From NCBI RefSeq assembly GCF_902170305.1, contig NZ_CABHWW010000026.1, positions 62,001 through 126,000 of the forward strand: 64,000 nt of DNA, written 5' to 3'. The position numbers were made by a program, and so were the translations under genes. Below, one piece after another: positions 36,198-45,406 of this stretch; positions within the stretch are counted from its first letter, which is position 1; each line of letters opens with the position of its first letter. A model generated the notes under the pieces. That model saw only the letters and a list, made by a program, of their open reading frames with translations. It had not been told where the DNA came from and searched no databases. This stretch comes from Yersinia alsatica (lineage in GTDB: Bacteria; Pseudomonadota; Gammaproteobacteria; Enterobacterales; Enterobacteriaceae).

Positions 36198-36694
36198 GTC
36201 GCCTAAAACGCTGGGGTAAAGAGTTAGCCATTTTATTGCTCGTAGTGGCGGTGGTTTCACTGGGCATGGATTGGCTACGTAGCCCACAGGCACCGGCAGA
36301 CTGGCCGAATACGGCATTGCCGACGTTGGCAGGGACGACGGTGTCCTTGCAGGAGATGAGTCAGGAAAAACCTTTGCTTATCTATTTCTGGGCGACATGG
36401 TGTGGCGTGTGCAAATTCACCACACCCAGTGTCAATCAGTTGGTACAACAGGGTGAAAATGTTCTGACTGTCGCCTTGCGTTCTGGCGATGCTGCTCAAG
36501 TGGATCGCTGGTTAAGTAAGAAAGGCTATCAATTGCCGGTGATTAATGATCCGCAAGGCCAATTATCGGCGCAATGGCAAGTCAATGTCACCCCGACGGT
36601 GGTGATTCTCTATCAAGGAAAGATGGTGCAACACACGAGCGGCTGGACCAGTTATTGGGGCATGAAGCTGCGTTTGTGGCTAGCATCCTTGTAA
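36194..36694 (+). CDS. scsD: ScsD, membrane-anchored TlpA-like thioredoxin
   Basis: 166-residue inner-membrane-anchored thioredoxin: one N-terminal helix (ELAILLLVVAVVSLGM) and a periplasmic TlpA/ResA-type domain with active site FWATWCGVCKFTTP and cis-Pro in NVTPTVVIL. ScsD is the fourth gene of scsABCD; its substrate is not known. ATG overlaps the scsC stop by 4 bases. It ends in a terminator that overlaps the tail of the converging MocR gene. Confidence 0.92.
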   Translation: MSRLKRWGKELAILLLVVAVVSLGMDWLRSPQAPADWPNTALPTLAGTTVSLQEMSQEKPLLIYFWATWCGVCKFTTPSVNQLVQQGENVLTVALRSGDAAQVDRWLSKKGYQLPVINDPQGQLSAQWQVNVTPTVVILYQGKMVQHTSGWTSYWGMKLRLWLASL

Positions 36695-36717
36695 TATAAA
36701 GCTATTTCATTTTATAT

Positions 36718-36745
36718 GCCCGGTGTAGTTATACCGGGCTTTTTT
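36718..36745 (+). terminator. Terminator of the scs operon
   Basis: GCCCGGT/ACCGGGC stem, 8-base loop, T-run. It overlaps the last codon and stop of the minus-strand regulator gene (stop at 36729-36731). Confidence 0.9.
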
Positions 36746-38195
36746 GTGCCTGACACTGGCGAATTGCGCTACTCAAGCGCGCTATCCCTTGGGTTATCAG
36801 CTCTGGCGAATTAGCCGCAAAATTTAGGCGTAGGGTAAATTCGCCGCAGGACTCTTGTGTGTAAAATCCGCCTCCCTTTGCAAAAGTCACTCCCGCCTGC
36901 CAAGCCAGTGGCATTAGGCGCGAAACTGGCGCATTTTCAGGGAGTTGTAGCCAGATAAATAGCCCGCCATCCGGTATTTCAAACTGGCAATCGGGTGGTA
37001 AGGTTTGTGTGAGTGCGGCAGTCATCGCATCCAAATGCTGACGATACAAACGACAGGCCCGGCGCAACTGCTTGTCATAACGCCCGACCGTGACAAAGGC
37101 ATCCAGCGCCCGTTGGATCAGGTTCGAACTGGTAAAACTATCGACATGCTTCAAACGTGCCAATTGTGTGTAGTGGGGTTGGTCCGCCACCAGATAGCCA
37201 ATCCGCATGCTTGGCAACAACATTTTGGAAAAGGTGCTGACATAGATAACTTCGCCCGGAGCGGCAAGCGAACGCAGTGACGGCAACTTTTTACCGCTAT
37301 AACGCAGGTCACCGACATAGTCATCTTCCAAAATCACCACTCCCGCCGCTCGGGTCATCTGCAATAGCTGGTGGCGGCGGCTTTCACTCATACAGCGGCC
37401 AGTCGGGTTATTAAAGTTGGGGATGCAATAGATAAGTTTGGGCTGATGCTTAACCAATAGCGCCGGCAGGGTATCCAGCTTCATCCCCTGTTGGTCACTG
37501 GGAAGTGCCACGATATTCACTTTATGCAGGCGGAACAGGGCTAAGGCTTCGGCATAAGTGGGTTCTTCGACCAAAACGGTATCACCGGGTGCCAGCAGTG
37601 ATTGGCTCACCAAACTGATGGCGTGCTGCGAACCATTGGTTATCAGCAATTGCTCTGGTCGCGTCGGGATACCTTGAGCAGAAAGAATCCGGCTGAGTGT
37701 ATCGCGCAGTGGATAGTAACCGCAGTAATCACCATAGCTGAAGGCCTCTTCAGCATGACGGCGCAATATGGATTGCAGAATTTTGCGAAATTCATCCAGC
37801 GGGAAAATCTTCGGGCTGCCAATCCCAGCGGCAAAATTGATGGTGTCCGCAGGTAAGGGAATATCGGCATAACCGTCGAGCCGCGAAGTCACGGTAGTAA
37901 AACGGTCGAGTGGAAATTCGCCTTGTAATAGTGGCTGTGGCTGGCTGAGCGGTGGCGGGAGATAGCGTACATAAGCCCCGCTGCCACGGCGTTGCTGTAA
38001 CAAACCTTTCGCCGCCAACTCGGCATAGGCATTATCCACGGTCAGGCGACTCACCGATAATTCTGCCGCCAAGGTGCGGGTAGAGGGCAATTTATCGCCG
38101 TCGGCAAATACACCACTGAGAATAGCCCGGCGTAGCGCCTCTTCAATTTGCAAATACAGTGGAATGTCTTGTTGCCGGTCTAATGGAATGTGCAT
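36729..38195 (-). CDS. MocR-type (GntR) regulator with aminotransferase domain
   Basis: About 488 residues: an N-terminal GntR winged helix (IPLYLQIEEALRRAILSG, LPSTRTLAAELSVSRLTVDNAYAEL) fused to a fold-type I PLP domain (about 120-480) with the cofactor lysine in VSTFSKMLLPSMRIGYL. MocR members include PdxR, TauR and GabR; here the PLP domain presumably senses pyridoxal phosphate or an amine. It is divergent from an EamA transporter, a usual target arrangement. ATG 38195 is chosen over GTG 38219; a palindrome lies just upstream of it. Confidence 0.92.
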   Translation of the reverse strand: MHIPLDRQQDIPLYLQIEEALRRAILSGVFADGDKLPSTRTLAAELSVSRLTVDNAYAELAAKGLLQQRRGSGAYVRYLPPPLSQPQPLLQGEFPLDRFTTVTSRLDGYADIPLPADTINFAAGIGSPKIFPLDEFRKILQSILRRHAEEAFSYGDYCGYYPLRDTLSRILSAQGIPTRPEQLLITNGSQHAISLVSQSLLAPGDTVLVEEPTYAEALALFRLHKVNIVALPSDQQGMKLDTLPALLVKHQPKLIYCIPNFNNPTGRCMSESRRHQLLQMTRAAGVVILEDDYVGDLRYSGKKLPSLRSLAAPGEVIYVSTFSKMLLPSMRIGYLVADQPHYTQLARLKHVDSFTSSNLIQRALDAFVTVGRYDKQLRRACRLYRQHLDAMTAALTQTLPPDCQFEIPDGGLFIWLQLPENAPVSRLMPLAWQAGVTFAKGGGFYTQESCGEFTLRLNFAANSPELITQGIARLSSAIRQCQAQKSPV

Positions 38196-38207
38196 GTGAT
38201 TGCGCCT

Positions 38208-38222
38208 AAAGTGGCTCACTTT
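38208..38222. promoter_or_regulatory. Candidate MocR autoregulatory palindrome
   Basis: AAAGTGGCTCACTTT is a 15-base inverted repeat with arms AAAGTG/CACTTT, 13 bases upstream of the regulator's ATG. Its AAGTGGC half recurs at 38274 and 38299. Confidence 0.5.
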
Positions 38223-38273
38223 AGAAAAGAGACTTTCACTATACCCAATGTTAACAAGGCTTCAAGCAAGAAA

Positions 38274-38305
38274 AAGTGGCCTGTATTAATCAGTGGGGAA
38301 GTGGC
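38274..38305. promoter_or_regulatory. Direct AAGTGGC repeats upstream of the EamA gene
   Basis: AAGTGGC occurs at 38274-38280 and 38299-38305, 25 bases apart, beside a third copy at 38209. MocR regulators typically bind directly repeated sites. Confidence 0.5.
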
Positions 38306-38376
38306 TCTGGTCGCCCAAAAACGTCAGCGTAAAATTGCATCCCATTAATTGATGTTGTGAATCTAATGAGGCTGCT

Positions 38377-39426
38377 ATGGCAATACCGGCGGGATTACCC
38401 CCATCAACGATGGCTACGCCGCTGACCGGCGGTGTTTTTTTTACCGGTAGACGGCAAGGCTATATCTTGGCGATTATCAGTGCCATGTTATTAGGGTTTA
38501 CTGGCATTATTATTCGCATTCTGACGGCACATTATCATTTGCCAACATCGGTTTTGGCTTTTTGGCGCGCAGCATTAGTGGCGGCGGTGTTATTGCCGAT
38601 TCTATTAGTGACCAAGCCGCAGTGGGCTAAATTACGCCGCGACCAAGTGAAATTCTATCTCTCGTATGGGCTATTGCTGGCAGTATTTAATGGCTTATGG
38701 ACAGAATCTGTTGCCTTAAATGGCGCATCAATCTCCACTATTCTGGTCTATTGCTCTGTGGGTTTTACAGTTTTTCTTGGCTGGATTTTTTATCACGAAT
38801 ATATGGGCTGGCGTGAGCTGCTGGTGATTATTATCAGTCTGCTGGGCTGTTTTTTAGTCAGTGATGGGGTAAATATCACGGCGACAGACTTTAATTTTAT
38901 CGGCCTATTTATTGGTCTGGCATCGGGAGTAGGTTATAGCTTTTATACCTTAGCCGGGCGGATTGCCACCGACCGTCGTTATCCAGTGTGGAATACAATT
39001 TTATACGTGTTTGGTTTTTCTGCTGGTTATCAATTGATATTTAATCAACTGCTGCTGTGGTTCCCGGTACAGGGGTTACAGCAAATGGTGGGAAATCTAT
39101 TTTTCTTATCCATGGGGGCCGAGGGCATCCAATGGTCGGGGTGGTGGCTATTGCTGATTTTGGCCGCAGGCCCCACATTACTGGGATTTGGCCTGTTTAA
39201 TCTTAGTTTGAAAACATTGCCACTGGCGGTAGCCAGTCTATTGTTAACCCTGGAATTAGTGTTCACCGCAGTAATTGCTTATTTTCTGCTGGGGGAAGTT
39301 TTATCCGCATCACAATTGCTTGGCAGTGCATTGGTATTATTGGGGGTATTAATGTTGCACAGGAAAGATAATGCGCAATTAGGGGGCGAGATAGTGGCAG
39401 ATAATAACGCCACTATCTCATCTTGA
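38377..39426 (+). CDS. EamA-family (DMT) transporter, first copy
   Basis: 349-residue drug/metabolite transporter with ten predicted helices and two EamA repeats (ILAIISAMLLGFTGIIIRIL ... FWRAALVAAVLL; second half GEVLSASQLLGSALVLLGVL). Substrate unknown; the adjoining MocR regulator suggests an amine or vitamin-B6-related compound. Hydrophilic N-terminus of about 25 residues is longer than usual. GAGG precedes the ATG by 5-6 bases. Confidence 0.9.
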   Translation: MAIPAGLPPSTMATPLTGGVFFTGRRQGYILAIISAMLLGFTGIIIRILTAHYHLPTSVLAFWRAALVAAVLLPILLVTKPQWAKLRRDQVKFYLSYGLLLAVFNGLWTESVALNGASISTILVYCSVGFTVFLGWIFYHEYMGWRELLVIIISLLGCFLVSDGVNITATDFNFIGLFIGLASGVGYSFYTLAGRIATDRRYPVWNTILYVFGFSAGYQLIFNQLLLWFPVQGLQQMVGNLFFLSMGAEGIQWSGWWLLLILAAGPTLLGFGLFNLSLKTLPLAVASLLLTLELVFTAVIAYFLLGEVLSASQLLGSALVLLGVLMLHRKDNAQLGGEIVADNNATISS

Positions 39427-39429
39427 TAT

Positions 39430-40329
39430 TTATTGGGTTACTTTTCGTCGTAGTGGGGTGCGCAGGCGCTGAGCTAATATCACCCCAGCCAGGGTAATGC
39501 CGCCGCCAATCAGATGGTAACTGTGCAATTGCTCATGCAGGAAGCTCACGGCAATAATTGCGGTAAACACCGGGGTTAGGTTCATAAATATCGACGCAGT
39601 ATTCGCCCCTAACCGCATCACGCCATGAATCCATAAATAAGGTGCAATAATGGAGGCGGGAATACCGGCGAATAAGACCAATGGGATATTTTGCGCGGTC
39701 AGTTGCACATCTGGAGCCAATAAGAAGTTAGGCAACAACAGCACTACACCAAAGGCGATTTGCATATAAAGAGATTGCCAGTTGGGTAATTGAATCGCCC
39801 AACGTTTGGTTAATACGCCATACAGGGCATAGGATGCCGAGGCACCAAACATCATCAATTCACCCTTACCAATTCCCTGTTGCAACAGTTGTGCCGGGTT
39901 GCCTGCACTGACCAGCCATATTAATCCCCCGAGTGACAACACACTGCCCAGCGCAATGCCAACGGTAGGGGCGACGCGTAACAGGACAATACTGATCAGC
40001 ACGGTTAGCAGCGGAATCAATGAGCTAAGGATGCCCATAAATAGGGCGCTAACACTGTGGGCTGCGTAGTAAGCCAGACTTTGGTATAGCACCATGCCCA
40101 GCAGCCCCAGAATCATCAGCTTCCACCAATAGACCCGTATTGCTTGCCAGTTGCGGATGACACCCAGCAGTAAAAATGGCGTCAACGTTAGGAACGCCAA
40201 GACCCAGCGATAGAAAGAGATCGCCGCCGGATCAATAGCTGTGGCGGATATCTTGCTGACAACGGCATTGATTGACCAAATAATCACTGCGAATAAGGGG
40301 AACAACACATTCATGCGAAAAATTCTCAT
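39430..40329 (-). CDS. EamA-family (DMT) transporter, second copy
   Basis: 299 residues with ten helices and two EamA repeats (PLFAVIIWSINAVVSKISA, FYRWVLAFLTLTPFLLLG; LIGGGITLAGVILAQ). It is convergent with the first EamA gene, 3 bases apart, but clearly diverged from it. It is divergent from an AraC regulator, the likely controller. Start uncertain: ATG at 40329, or ATG at 40314 (MNVLFP), neither with a good ribosome site. Confidence 0.9.
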   Translation of the reverse strand: MRIFRMNVLFPLFAVIIWSINAVVSKISATAIDPAAISFYRWVLAFLTLTPFLLLGVIRNWQAIRVYWWKLMILGLLGMVLYQSLAYYAAHSVSALFMGILSSLIPLLTVLISIVLLRVAPTVGIALGSVLSLGGLIWLVSAGNPAQLLQQGIGKGELMMFGASASYALYGVLTKRWAIQLPNWQSLYMQIAFGVVLLLPNFLLAPDVQLTAQNIPLVLFAGIPASIIAPYLWIHGVMRLGANTASIFMNLTPVFTAIIAVSFLHEQLHSYHLIGGGITLAGVILAQRLRTPLRRKVTQ

Positions 40330-40357
40330 CCATAAACTTATGCGATGTAGTCTACAG

Positions 40358-40393
40358 TTGTCTGATTTATTCTATATACTGATAATCAGACAA
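40358..40393. promoter_or_regulatory. 10-bp inverted repeat in the divergent EamA/AraC promoter region
   Basis: TTGTCTGATT (40358-40367) and AATCAGACAA (40384-40393) are perfect inverted arms with a 16-base spacer containing TATACT. Centre spacing is 26 bases. A probable operator for the adjoining regulator. Confidence 0.65.
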
Positions 40394-40454
40394 TAATTGC
40401 TGCGATTAGGACAATTTCAGCTGGTGGATGTGTTGCCACAGAAGAGTGTTGACG

Positions 40455-41225
40455 ATGAAAAATCCCGATTTTCCGGTGGTTGCCACCACTGCGCCGCAGA
40501 ATTTATCCTTTCGCTGCGAGATTTATAATGCCAATACCGAATTTCTGCCGCACACCCATGCCTACGGGCAATTGATATGCGTTAAATCAGGTGTGCTGGC
40601 AATGAATATCGGCGGCCAGCGTTTTTTGGCACCCCCAGAGTTCAGTGTCTGGGTACCGGCTGGAGTGGAACATTCCAGTTATAACCGCAAACCGATGCAT
40701 TTTCGTGCCATTGATATCGCGCAGGCGCTTTGCGATGAGCTACCGGATTCTGCTTGCCTAATGCATATCAGCCCGATTTTTAATGCCATCGTCGAGGATT
40801 GCTTCTCGCGGGGTTTATTGATGCCGGAAAGCGAACAAGATATGCGTTTAGCTCGCGTACTGATTGATCAACTCAATAAATCGCCCGTTCAGCGCACCTA
40901 TCTGCCGACTTCACAAGACAAGCTGCTGTCACCGGTATTAACGGCACTGGAGCGCTGTCCAGCGGATAATACCTCATTGGCGCTGTGGGCCAAACGGGTC
41001 TATACCACCGAACGAACGCTATCACGCCGCTGCCAGCAAGAGTTAGGCATGGCGTTTAGTGAATGGCGGCAACGGTTACGTTTTTTACATGCTATTTCAT
41101 TGTTGGAACAAGGAAAAACCGTACAAAGCGTAGCGCTGGATGTGGGTTATAGCTCGGCTTCTGCGTTTATTGCTATGTTCCAGCAGATTTCTGGCACCAC
41201 TCCCGAACGTTTTCGTCGAGCTTGA
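40455..41225 (+). CDS. AraC-family transcriptional regulator
   Basis: 256-residue regulator with a cupin N-domain (PHTHAYGQLICVKSGVLAMNIGGQRFL, VWVPAGVEHSSYN) and a C-terminal double helix-turn-helix of the AraC family (SLALWAKRVYTTERTLSRRCQQ, VALDVGYSSASAFIAMFQQISG, TPERFRRA). Divergent from EamA transporter 2, with a 10-bp inverted repeat between them. It resembles NimR-type regulators, which control adjacent exporters. ATG at 40428 is an alternative start (MCCHRRVLTMK) with GGTGG upstream. Confidence 0.9.
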   Translation: MKNPDFPVVATTAPQNLSFRCEIYNANTEFLPHTHAYGQLICVKSGVLAMNIGGQRFLAPPEFSVWVPAGVEHSSYNRKPMHFRAIDIAQALCDELPDSACLMHISPIFNAIVEDCFSRGLLMPESEQDMRLARVLIDQLNKSPVQRTYLPTSQDKLLSPVLTALERCPADNTSLALWAKRVYTTERTLSRRCQQELGMAFSEWRQRLRFLHAISLLEQGKTVQSVALDVGYSSASAFIAMFQQISGTTPERFRRA

Positions 41226-41311
41226 GGCCGGGGAGTTAGCTGCAACGCCACATTTTTTGGGTATATACTAAGCCCCCTGTTTGGTAGGGCAGTAAGCTGC
41301 CGGAGAACAAC

Positions 41312-42439
41312 GTGAAGATTCTGGTTGATGAGAATATGCCGTACGCGGAAACACTATTCCAGCGGTTAGGCGATGTACAGGCAGTGCCGGGGCGACCTAT
41401 CCCCCTTGATGCATTGGCTGGTGCAGATGCGCTGATGGTGCGCTCGGTAACCAAAGTGAATGAGGCATTGCTGCAAGGCACCTCAATTGGCTTTGTGGGG
41501 ACGGCGACCGCCGGTACCGACCATGTCGATGATAACTGGTTACGGCAACAGGGTATTGGCTTCTCTGCCGCACCGGGTTGCAATGCTATTGCGGTGGTGG
41601 AGTACGTCTTTTCCGCCCTGATGATGATGGCTGAACGTGATGGTTTTCAACTGCGCGATAAAACCGTCGGTATTATCGGTGTCGGTAATGTGGGTTCACG
41701 GCTGAATGCCCGCTTGCAAGCTCTGGGGGTTCGCACCTTATTGTGTGATCCTCCACGTGCGGATCGTGGTGACAATGAGACTTTCTGGCCACTGGAAAAA
41801 CTGGTGCGCGAGGCGGATGTTCTCACCTTCCATACGCCACTGAATAAAACCGGAGCCTATCAAAGCCTGCATATGGCTGATGATGAGCTGCTGGCTGCTC
41901 TGCCAGATGGCCGTATTTTGATTAATGCTTGCCGTGGTGCCGTGGTAGATAACGCCGCCTTGCTCCGGGCGCTGGAAAAAGGCAAAAAACTCAATGTGGT
42001 GTTAGATGTGTGGGAGCCAGAGCCGGAGCTATCTCTGCCGCTGTTGGCCCGTGTTGATATCGGCACCCCGCATATCGCCGGATACACGTTAGAAGGCAAG
42101 GCGCGGGGCACTACTCAGGTATTTGAAGCTTTTAGTCAGCATCTGGGGCAGCCGCAATCGGTAGAGCTTGCCACACTCTTGCCACAGCCAGAATTCAGCC
42201 AATTGCAATTCAACGGCGAGCTGGATGAAGGCAAATTAAAACGATTGATACACTTAGTGTATGATGTGCGCCGCGATGATGCGCCGCTGCGGCGTGTTGC
42301 TGGCCTGCCGGGCGAATTCGATCGTCTGCGCAAGCACTATCAGGAACGCCGCGAGTGGTCATCACTTTGCGTGCAGTGCGACAATGCTGCCAGCGCCGAG
42401 CTGTTACAGAAATTAGGGTTTACCGCTCAGTTACGCTAA
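41312..42439 (+). CDS. pdxB: Erythronate-4-phosphate dehydrogenase PdxB
   Basis: PdxB oxidises 4-phosphoerythronate in pyridoxal phosphate synthesis. The 375-residue protein is a D-2-hydroxyacid dehydrogenase: [15 protein letters not shown] start, [20 protein letters not shown] fold, [14 protein letters not shown], and catalytic [11 protein letters not shown] with [14 protein letters not shown]. It uses GTG at 41312, with GGAG 6-7 bases upstream. It heads the pdxB-usg-truA-dedA-accD cluster familiar in enterobacteria. Confidence 0.96.
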   Translation: MKILVDENMPYAETLFQRLGDVQAVPGRPIPLDALAGADALMVRSVTKVNEALLQGTSIGFVGTATAGTDHVDDNWLRQQGIGFSAAPGCNAIAVVEYVFSALMMMAERDGFQLRDKTVGIIGVGNVGSRLNARLQALGVRTLLCDPPRADRGDNETFWPLEKLVREADVLTFHTPLNKTGAYQSLHMADDELLAALPDGRILINACRGAVVDNAALLRALEKGKKLNVVLDVWEPEPELSLPLLARVDIGTPHIAGYTLEGKARGTTQVFEAFSQHLGQPQSVELATLLPQPEFSQLQFNGELDEGKLKRLIHLVYDVRRDDAPLRRVAGLPGEFDRLRKHYQERREWSSLCVQCDNAASAELLQKLGFTAQLR

Positions 42440-42471
42440 CTCGCTATATAAATTAATCATTACTGAATATC

Positions 42472-42493
42472 AGGCGGTATTTTACCGCCTTTG
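42472..42493 (+). terminator. Weak terminator or attenuator between pdxB and usg
   Basis: GGCGGTA/TACCGCC stem, TTT loop, followed by TTTGTC. Weak T-run, so partial read-through into usg is expected. Confidence 0.6.
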
Positions 42494-42523
42494 TCTTATC
42501 AATCATTAGTGGAGAAAACCAAC

Positions 42524-43534
42524 ATGTCTGACGGCTGGAATATTGCTCTGTTAGGAGCAACGGGCGCAGTAGGTGAAGCTTTGCTGGAGCTATTAAGTGA
42601 GCGCCAGTTCCCGGTTGGTGAATTGTATCCTCTGGCTAGCGAGCGTAGCGCCGGTGCGACCGTGCGCTTCAATGGTAAAAGTTTGCTGGTCGAAAATGTC
42701 GCTGAATTTGACTGGTCTCAAGCACAGTTGGCTTTCTTTGTCGCCGGCCGTGAAGCCTCCGAACAATATGCTGAAGAGGCAGGAAATGCGGGCTGTTTAG
42801 TTATCGACAGCAGCGGCTTCTTCGCCATGGAACCAGACGTTCCGCTGGTGGTGCCGAGTGTGAACCCGCAAGTTCTGGCAGATTACCGCAATCGTAATAT
42901 TGTTGCTGTAGCCGATAGCCTGACCAGCCAGTTACTGACGGCCATTAAGCCATTGACAGAACAGGCTGGTTTATCTCGCCTGCATGTTACGGCGCTGATT
43001 TCTGCTTCTGCCCATGGCAAAGCGGCGGTGGATGATCTCGCTGGGCAAAGTGCCAAGCTGCTCAATGGTATCCCCGCCGAGCCGGGTATCTTCGCTAAGC
43101 AACTGGCCTTTAACGTGCTGCCGCTGCTGGCTGATGAAGAAGGCAGTGTGCGTGAAGAGCGCCGTCTGGTGGATCAAGTGCGTAAAGTGTTGCAAGACGA
43201 AGGTTTGCCAATCTCAGTGAGCTGCATTCAGTCACCGGTATTCTATGGTCAGGCGCAGGTGGTTCATCTGGAAGCTTTACGTCCAATCTCTGCCGATGAA
43301 GCGCGTAGCGAATTGGAAAGTTGTGAAGATATCCAACTATCTGAGGAAGATGACTATCCTACCCAGGTCAGTGATGCTTCTGGCAGCGATGTGCTGAGCA
43401 TTGGTTGCGTGCGCAATGATTATGGTATTCCTGAAGTGTTGCAGTTCTGGTCGGTTGCCGACAACATTCGTTTTGGTGGTGCATTGATGGCGATTGAAAC
43501 GGCGGAGCGCCTGTTGCAGGAGCAACTATACTGA
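42524..43534 (+). CDS. usg: Usg, aspartate-semialdehyde dehydrogenase-like protein
   Basis: 336-residue paralogue of aspartate-semialdehyde dehydrogenase with no known activity. It has the Rossmann [14 protein letters not shown] and [15 protein letters not shown], but the catalytic Cys seen in ASD is replaced in the [15 protein letters not shown] segment, so it is probably not an ASD. ATG 42524 ([14 protein letters not shown]) has GGAGA upstream; the frame is open 11 codons earlier. Its stop overlaps the truA ATG. Confidence 0.93.
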   Translation: MSDGWNIALLGATGAVGEALLELLSERQFPVGELYPLASERSAGATVRFNGKSLLVENVAEFDWSQAQLAFFVAGREASEQYAEEAGNAGCLVIDSSGFFAMEPDVPLVVPSVNPQVLADYRNRNIVAVADSLTSQLLTAIKPLTEQAGLSRLHVTALISASAHGKAAVDDLAGQSAKLLNGIPAEPGIFAKQLAFNVLPLLADEEGSVREERRLVDQVRKVLQDEGLPISVSCIQSPVFYGQAQVVHLEALRPISADEARSELESCEDIQLSEEDDYPTQVSDASGSDVLSIGCVRNDYGIPEVLQFWSVADNIRFGGALMAIETAERLLQEQLY

Positions 43535-44376
43535 TGTCCGAACTTGAGTTGGCTCAGCCAGAACATCCTGTGGCTGAAGCTGCGGGTATAAAAATCGCGC
43601 TGGGTATCGAATACAATGGCAGTCGCTACTTTGGTTGGCAGCGCCAGCAAGAAGTGGCCAGTGTGCAAGCTTGTCTTGAAGCCGCGTTATCAAAAGTGGC
43701 TAATGAACCTATCGGCGTATTTTGTGCTGGGCGTACGGATGCTGGAGTGCATGCCACTGGGCAGGTGGTTCATTTTATCACCACGGCGGAGCGCAAAGAT
43801 GCGGCGTGGACTATGGGGGTCAATAGCCATTTGCCGCCAGATATTGCCGTGCGTTGGGTGAAAACAGTTGCTGATGACTTTCATGCCCGCTTTAGCGCGA
43901 CAGCTCGCCGCTACCGCTACATTATTTTTAACCATCGCTATCGCCCGGCGGTTTTGGCGCAAGGGGTAACCCATTGCTATATGCCGCTGGATGCCGAAAA
44001 AATGGAACAAGCAGCCCAATGTTTACTCGGCGAGAATGATTTTACCTCGTTTCGTGCTGTGCAGTGTCAGTCCCGCACACCCTGGCGAAATGTAAAACAT
44101 GTCAAAGTTACCCGACATGGCGCGTATATCGTGGTAGATATCAAGGCCAACGCTTTTGTTCATCATATGGTGCGTAATATTGTCGGTAGCCTGATCGAGG
44201 TGGGTTGCGGTAATCAGGACGTTACCTGGATGGCTGAGCTGTTGGCACTGAAAGACCGAACACGTGCTGCGGCGACCGCGAAAGCCGAAGGGTTGTATTT
44301 AGTTGCGGTTGACTATCCTGAACATTTTGCGTTGCCAAAAGCGCCGATGGGGCCACTTTTTTTAGCGGATGATTGA
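43534..44376 (+). CDS. truA: tRNA pseudouridine(38-40) synthase TruA
   Basis: Converts U38, U39 and U40 in the tRNA anticodon arm to pseudouridine. The 280-residue protein has the catalytic Asp69 in [30 protein letters not shown] and [18 protein letters not shown]. About ten extra N-terminal residues relative to E. coli. ATG overlaps the usg stop by one base, so translation is coupled. Confidence 0.96.
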   Translation: MSELELAQPEHPVAEAAGIKIALGIEYNGSRYFGWQRQQEVASVQACLEAALSKVANEPIGVFCAGRTDAGVHATGQVVHFITTAERKDAAWTMGVNSHLPPDIAVRWVKTVADDFHARFSATARRYRYIIFNHRYRPAVLAQGVTHCYMPLDAEKMEQAAQCLLGENDFTSFRAVQCQSRTPWRNVKHVKVTRHGAYIVVDIKANAFVHHMVRNIVGSLIEVGCGNQDVTWMAELLALKDRTRAAATAKAEGLYLVAVDYPEHFALPKAPMGPLFLADD

Positions 44377-44508
44377 TTTATAGCCTCACTTTTATCCAAT
44401 AGTTTGTGAGTTTGGCCGACAGATTACATAGGGTTAAGGAATACCTAAGGAAGTTCAGCTAAGCTCGCTCAATTAAAGATTAGGCTCGTTTACCTCTCGA
44501 GAGTATTT

Positions 44509-45171
44509 ATGGAATTTATACATTTCGTTATTGATTTTATTTTGCATATTGATGTTCATCTGGCGGAGCTGGTTGCGCAGTATGGGGTTTGGGTTTATGG
44601 CATTTTATTCCTGATTTTATTCTGTGAAACCGGCTTGGTGGTTACGCCATTCCTGCCGGGAGATTCTTTGCTATTTGTGGCCGGCGCACTGGCCTCATTG
44701 CCTTCCAATGATCTTAATGTTCACATTATGGTGGCTCTGATGGTGACGGCGGCCATTTTGGGAGATGCCATTAACTACACCATTGGCAGGGTGTTCGGTG
44801 AAAAACTATTCAGTAACCCGGACTCCAAAATTTTTCGCCGCAGTTATCTGGATAAAACCCACCAGTTTTATGAAAAACATGGCGGTAAAGCGATTATCTT
44901 GGCGCGATTTGTACCGATCATTCGTACGTTTGCACCGTTTGTCGCCGGTATGGGAAAAATGTCCTACCGTCATTTTGCCGCGTATAACGTGATTGGGGCA
45001 TTGGTATGGGTATTGTTATTCACCTATGCTGGTTACCTGTTTGGTAATGTGCCTATCGTACAGAACAATCTGAAATTGCTGATTGTCGTCATTATTGTGG
45101 TATCAATTTTGCCAGGTGTATTCGAGGTTTGGCGGCATCGGCGTGCCGCGGCACGGCAGAAAAATCAGTAA
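44509..45171 (+). CDS. dedA: DedA-family inner-membrane protein DedA
   Basis: 220-residue protein of the DedA/SNARE-associated family; members act as lipid carriers (undecaprenyl-phosphate or phosphatidylethanolamine flippases) and affect envelope potential. Motifs: [22 protein letters not shown] (the ET and FLPGD elements), [32 protein letters not shown], and C-terminal helix with RHRRAAARQ. Length as in E. coli DedA (219). Confidence 0.94.
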   Translation: MEFIHFVIDFILHIDVHLAELVAQYGVWVYGILFLILFCETGLVVTPFLPGDSLLFVAGALASLPSNDLNVHIMVALMVTAAILGDAINYTIGRVFGEKLFSNPDSKIFRRSYLDKTHQFYEKHGGKAIILARFVPIIRTFAPFVAGMGKMSYRHFAAYNVIGALVWVLLFTYAGYLFGNVPIVQNNLKLLIVVIIVVSILPGVFEVWRHRRAAARQKNQ

Positions 45172-45280
45172 AAACGTTACCTAAGCCGAGGGTTCGACCA
45201 GTTTTTTATCTACACTGTCGAGCCAATATGGTTTAATGAGTGACATTTATGGTCTGTTCCTGCGGACAACCCGAGTATCA

Positions 45281-45324
45281 GTGCCTTAGTTACGCTGTAC
45301 CAGCGTATATCTTAGGCATTTTTT
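45281..45324 (+). terminator. Terminator of the pdxB-dedA unit
   Basis: TGCCT..AGGCA outer stem and ACGCT/AGCGT inner stem, followed by a six-base T-run. Confidence 0.8.
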
Positions 45325-45355
45325 ATTGGGTCGTTTTCGGGGAGATGGTTAAAGC

Positions 45356-45406
45356 ATGAACAGCGGACTGGCAACAGCCAGGTTCAAACAGAAAGGTCAT
45401 CGATGA
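45356..45406 (+). CDS. Short upstream reading frame overlapping the accD start
   Basis: A 16-codon frame ([16 protein letters not shown]) starting at ATG 45356 and ending in a TGA that overlaps the accD ATG as ATGA. GGGGAG lies at 45340-45345, further than usual from the ATG. It may couple translation to accD. Could be chance; no homology judged. Confidence 0.35.
   Translation: MNSGLATARFKQKGHR

Noticed and set aside
42524-43534. A second aspartate-semialdehyde dehydrogenase (asd)
   Set aside because: Matches Usg and the catalytic Cys is not in its usual context.
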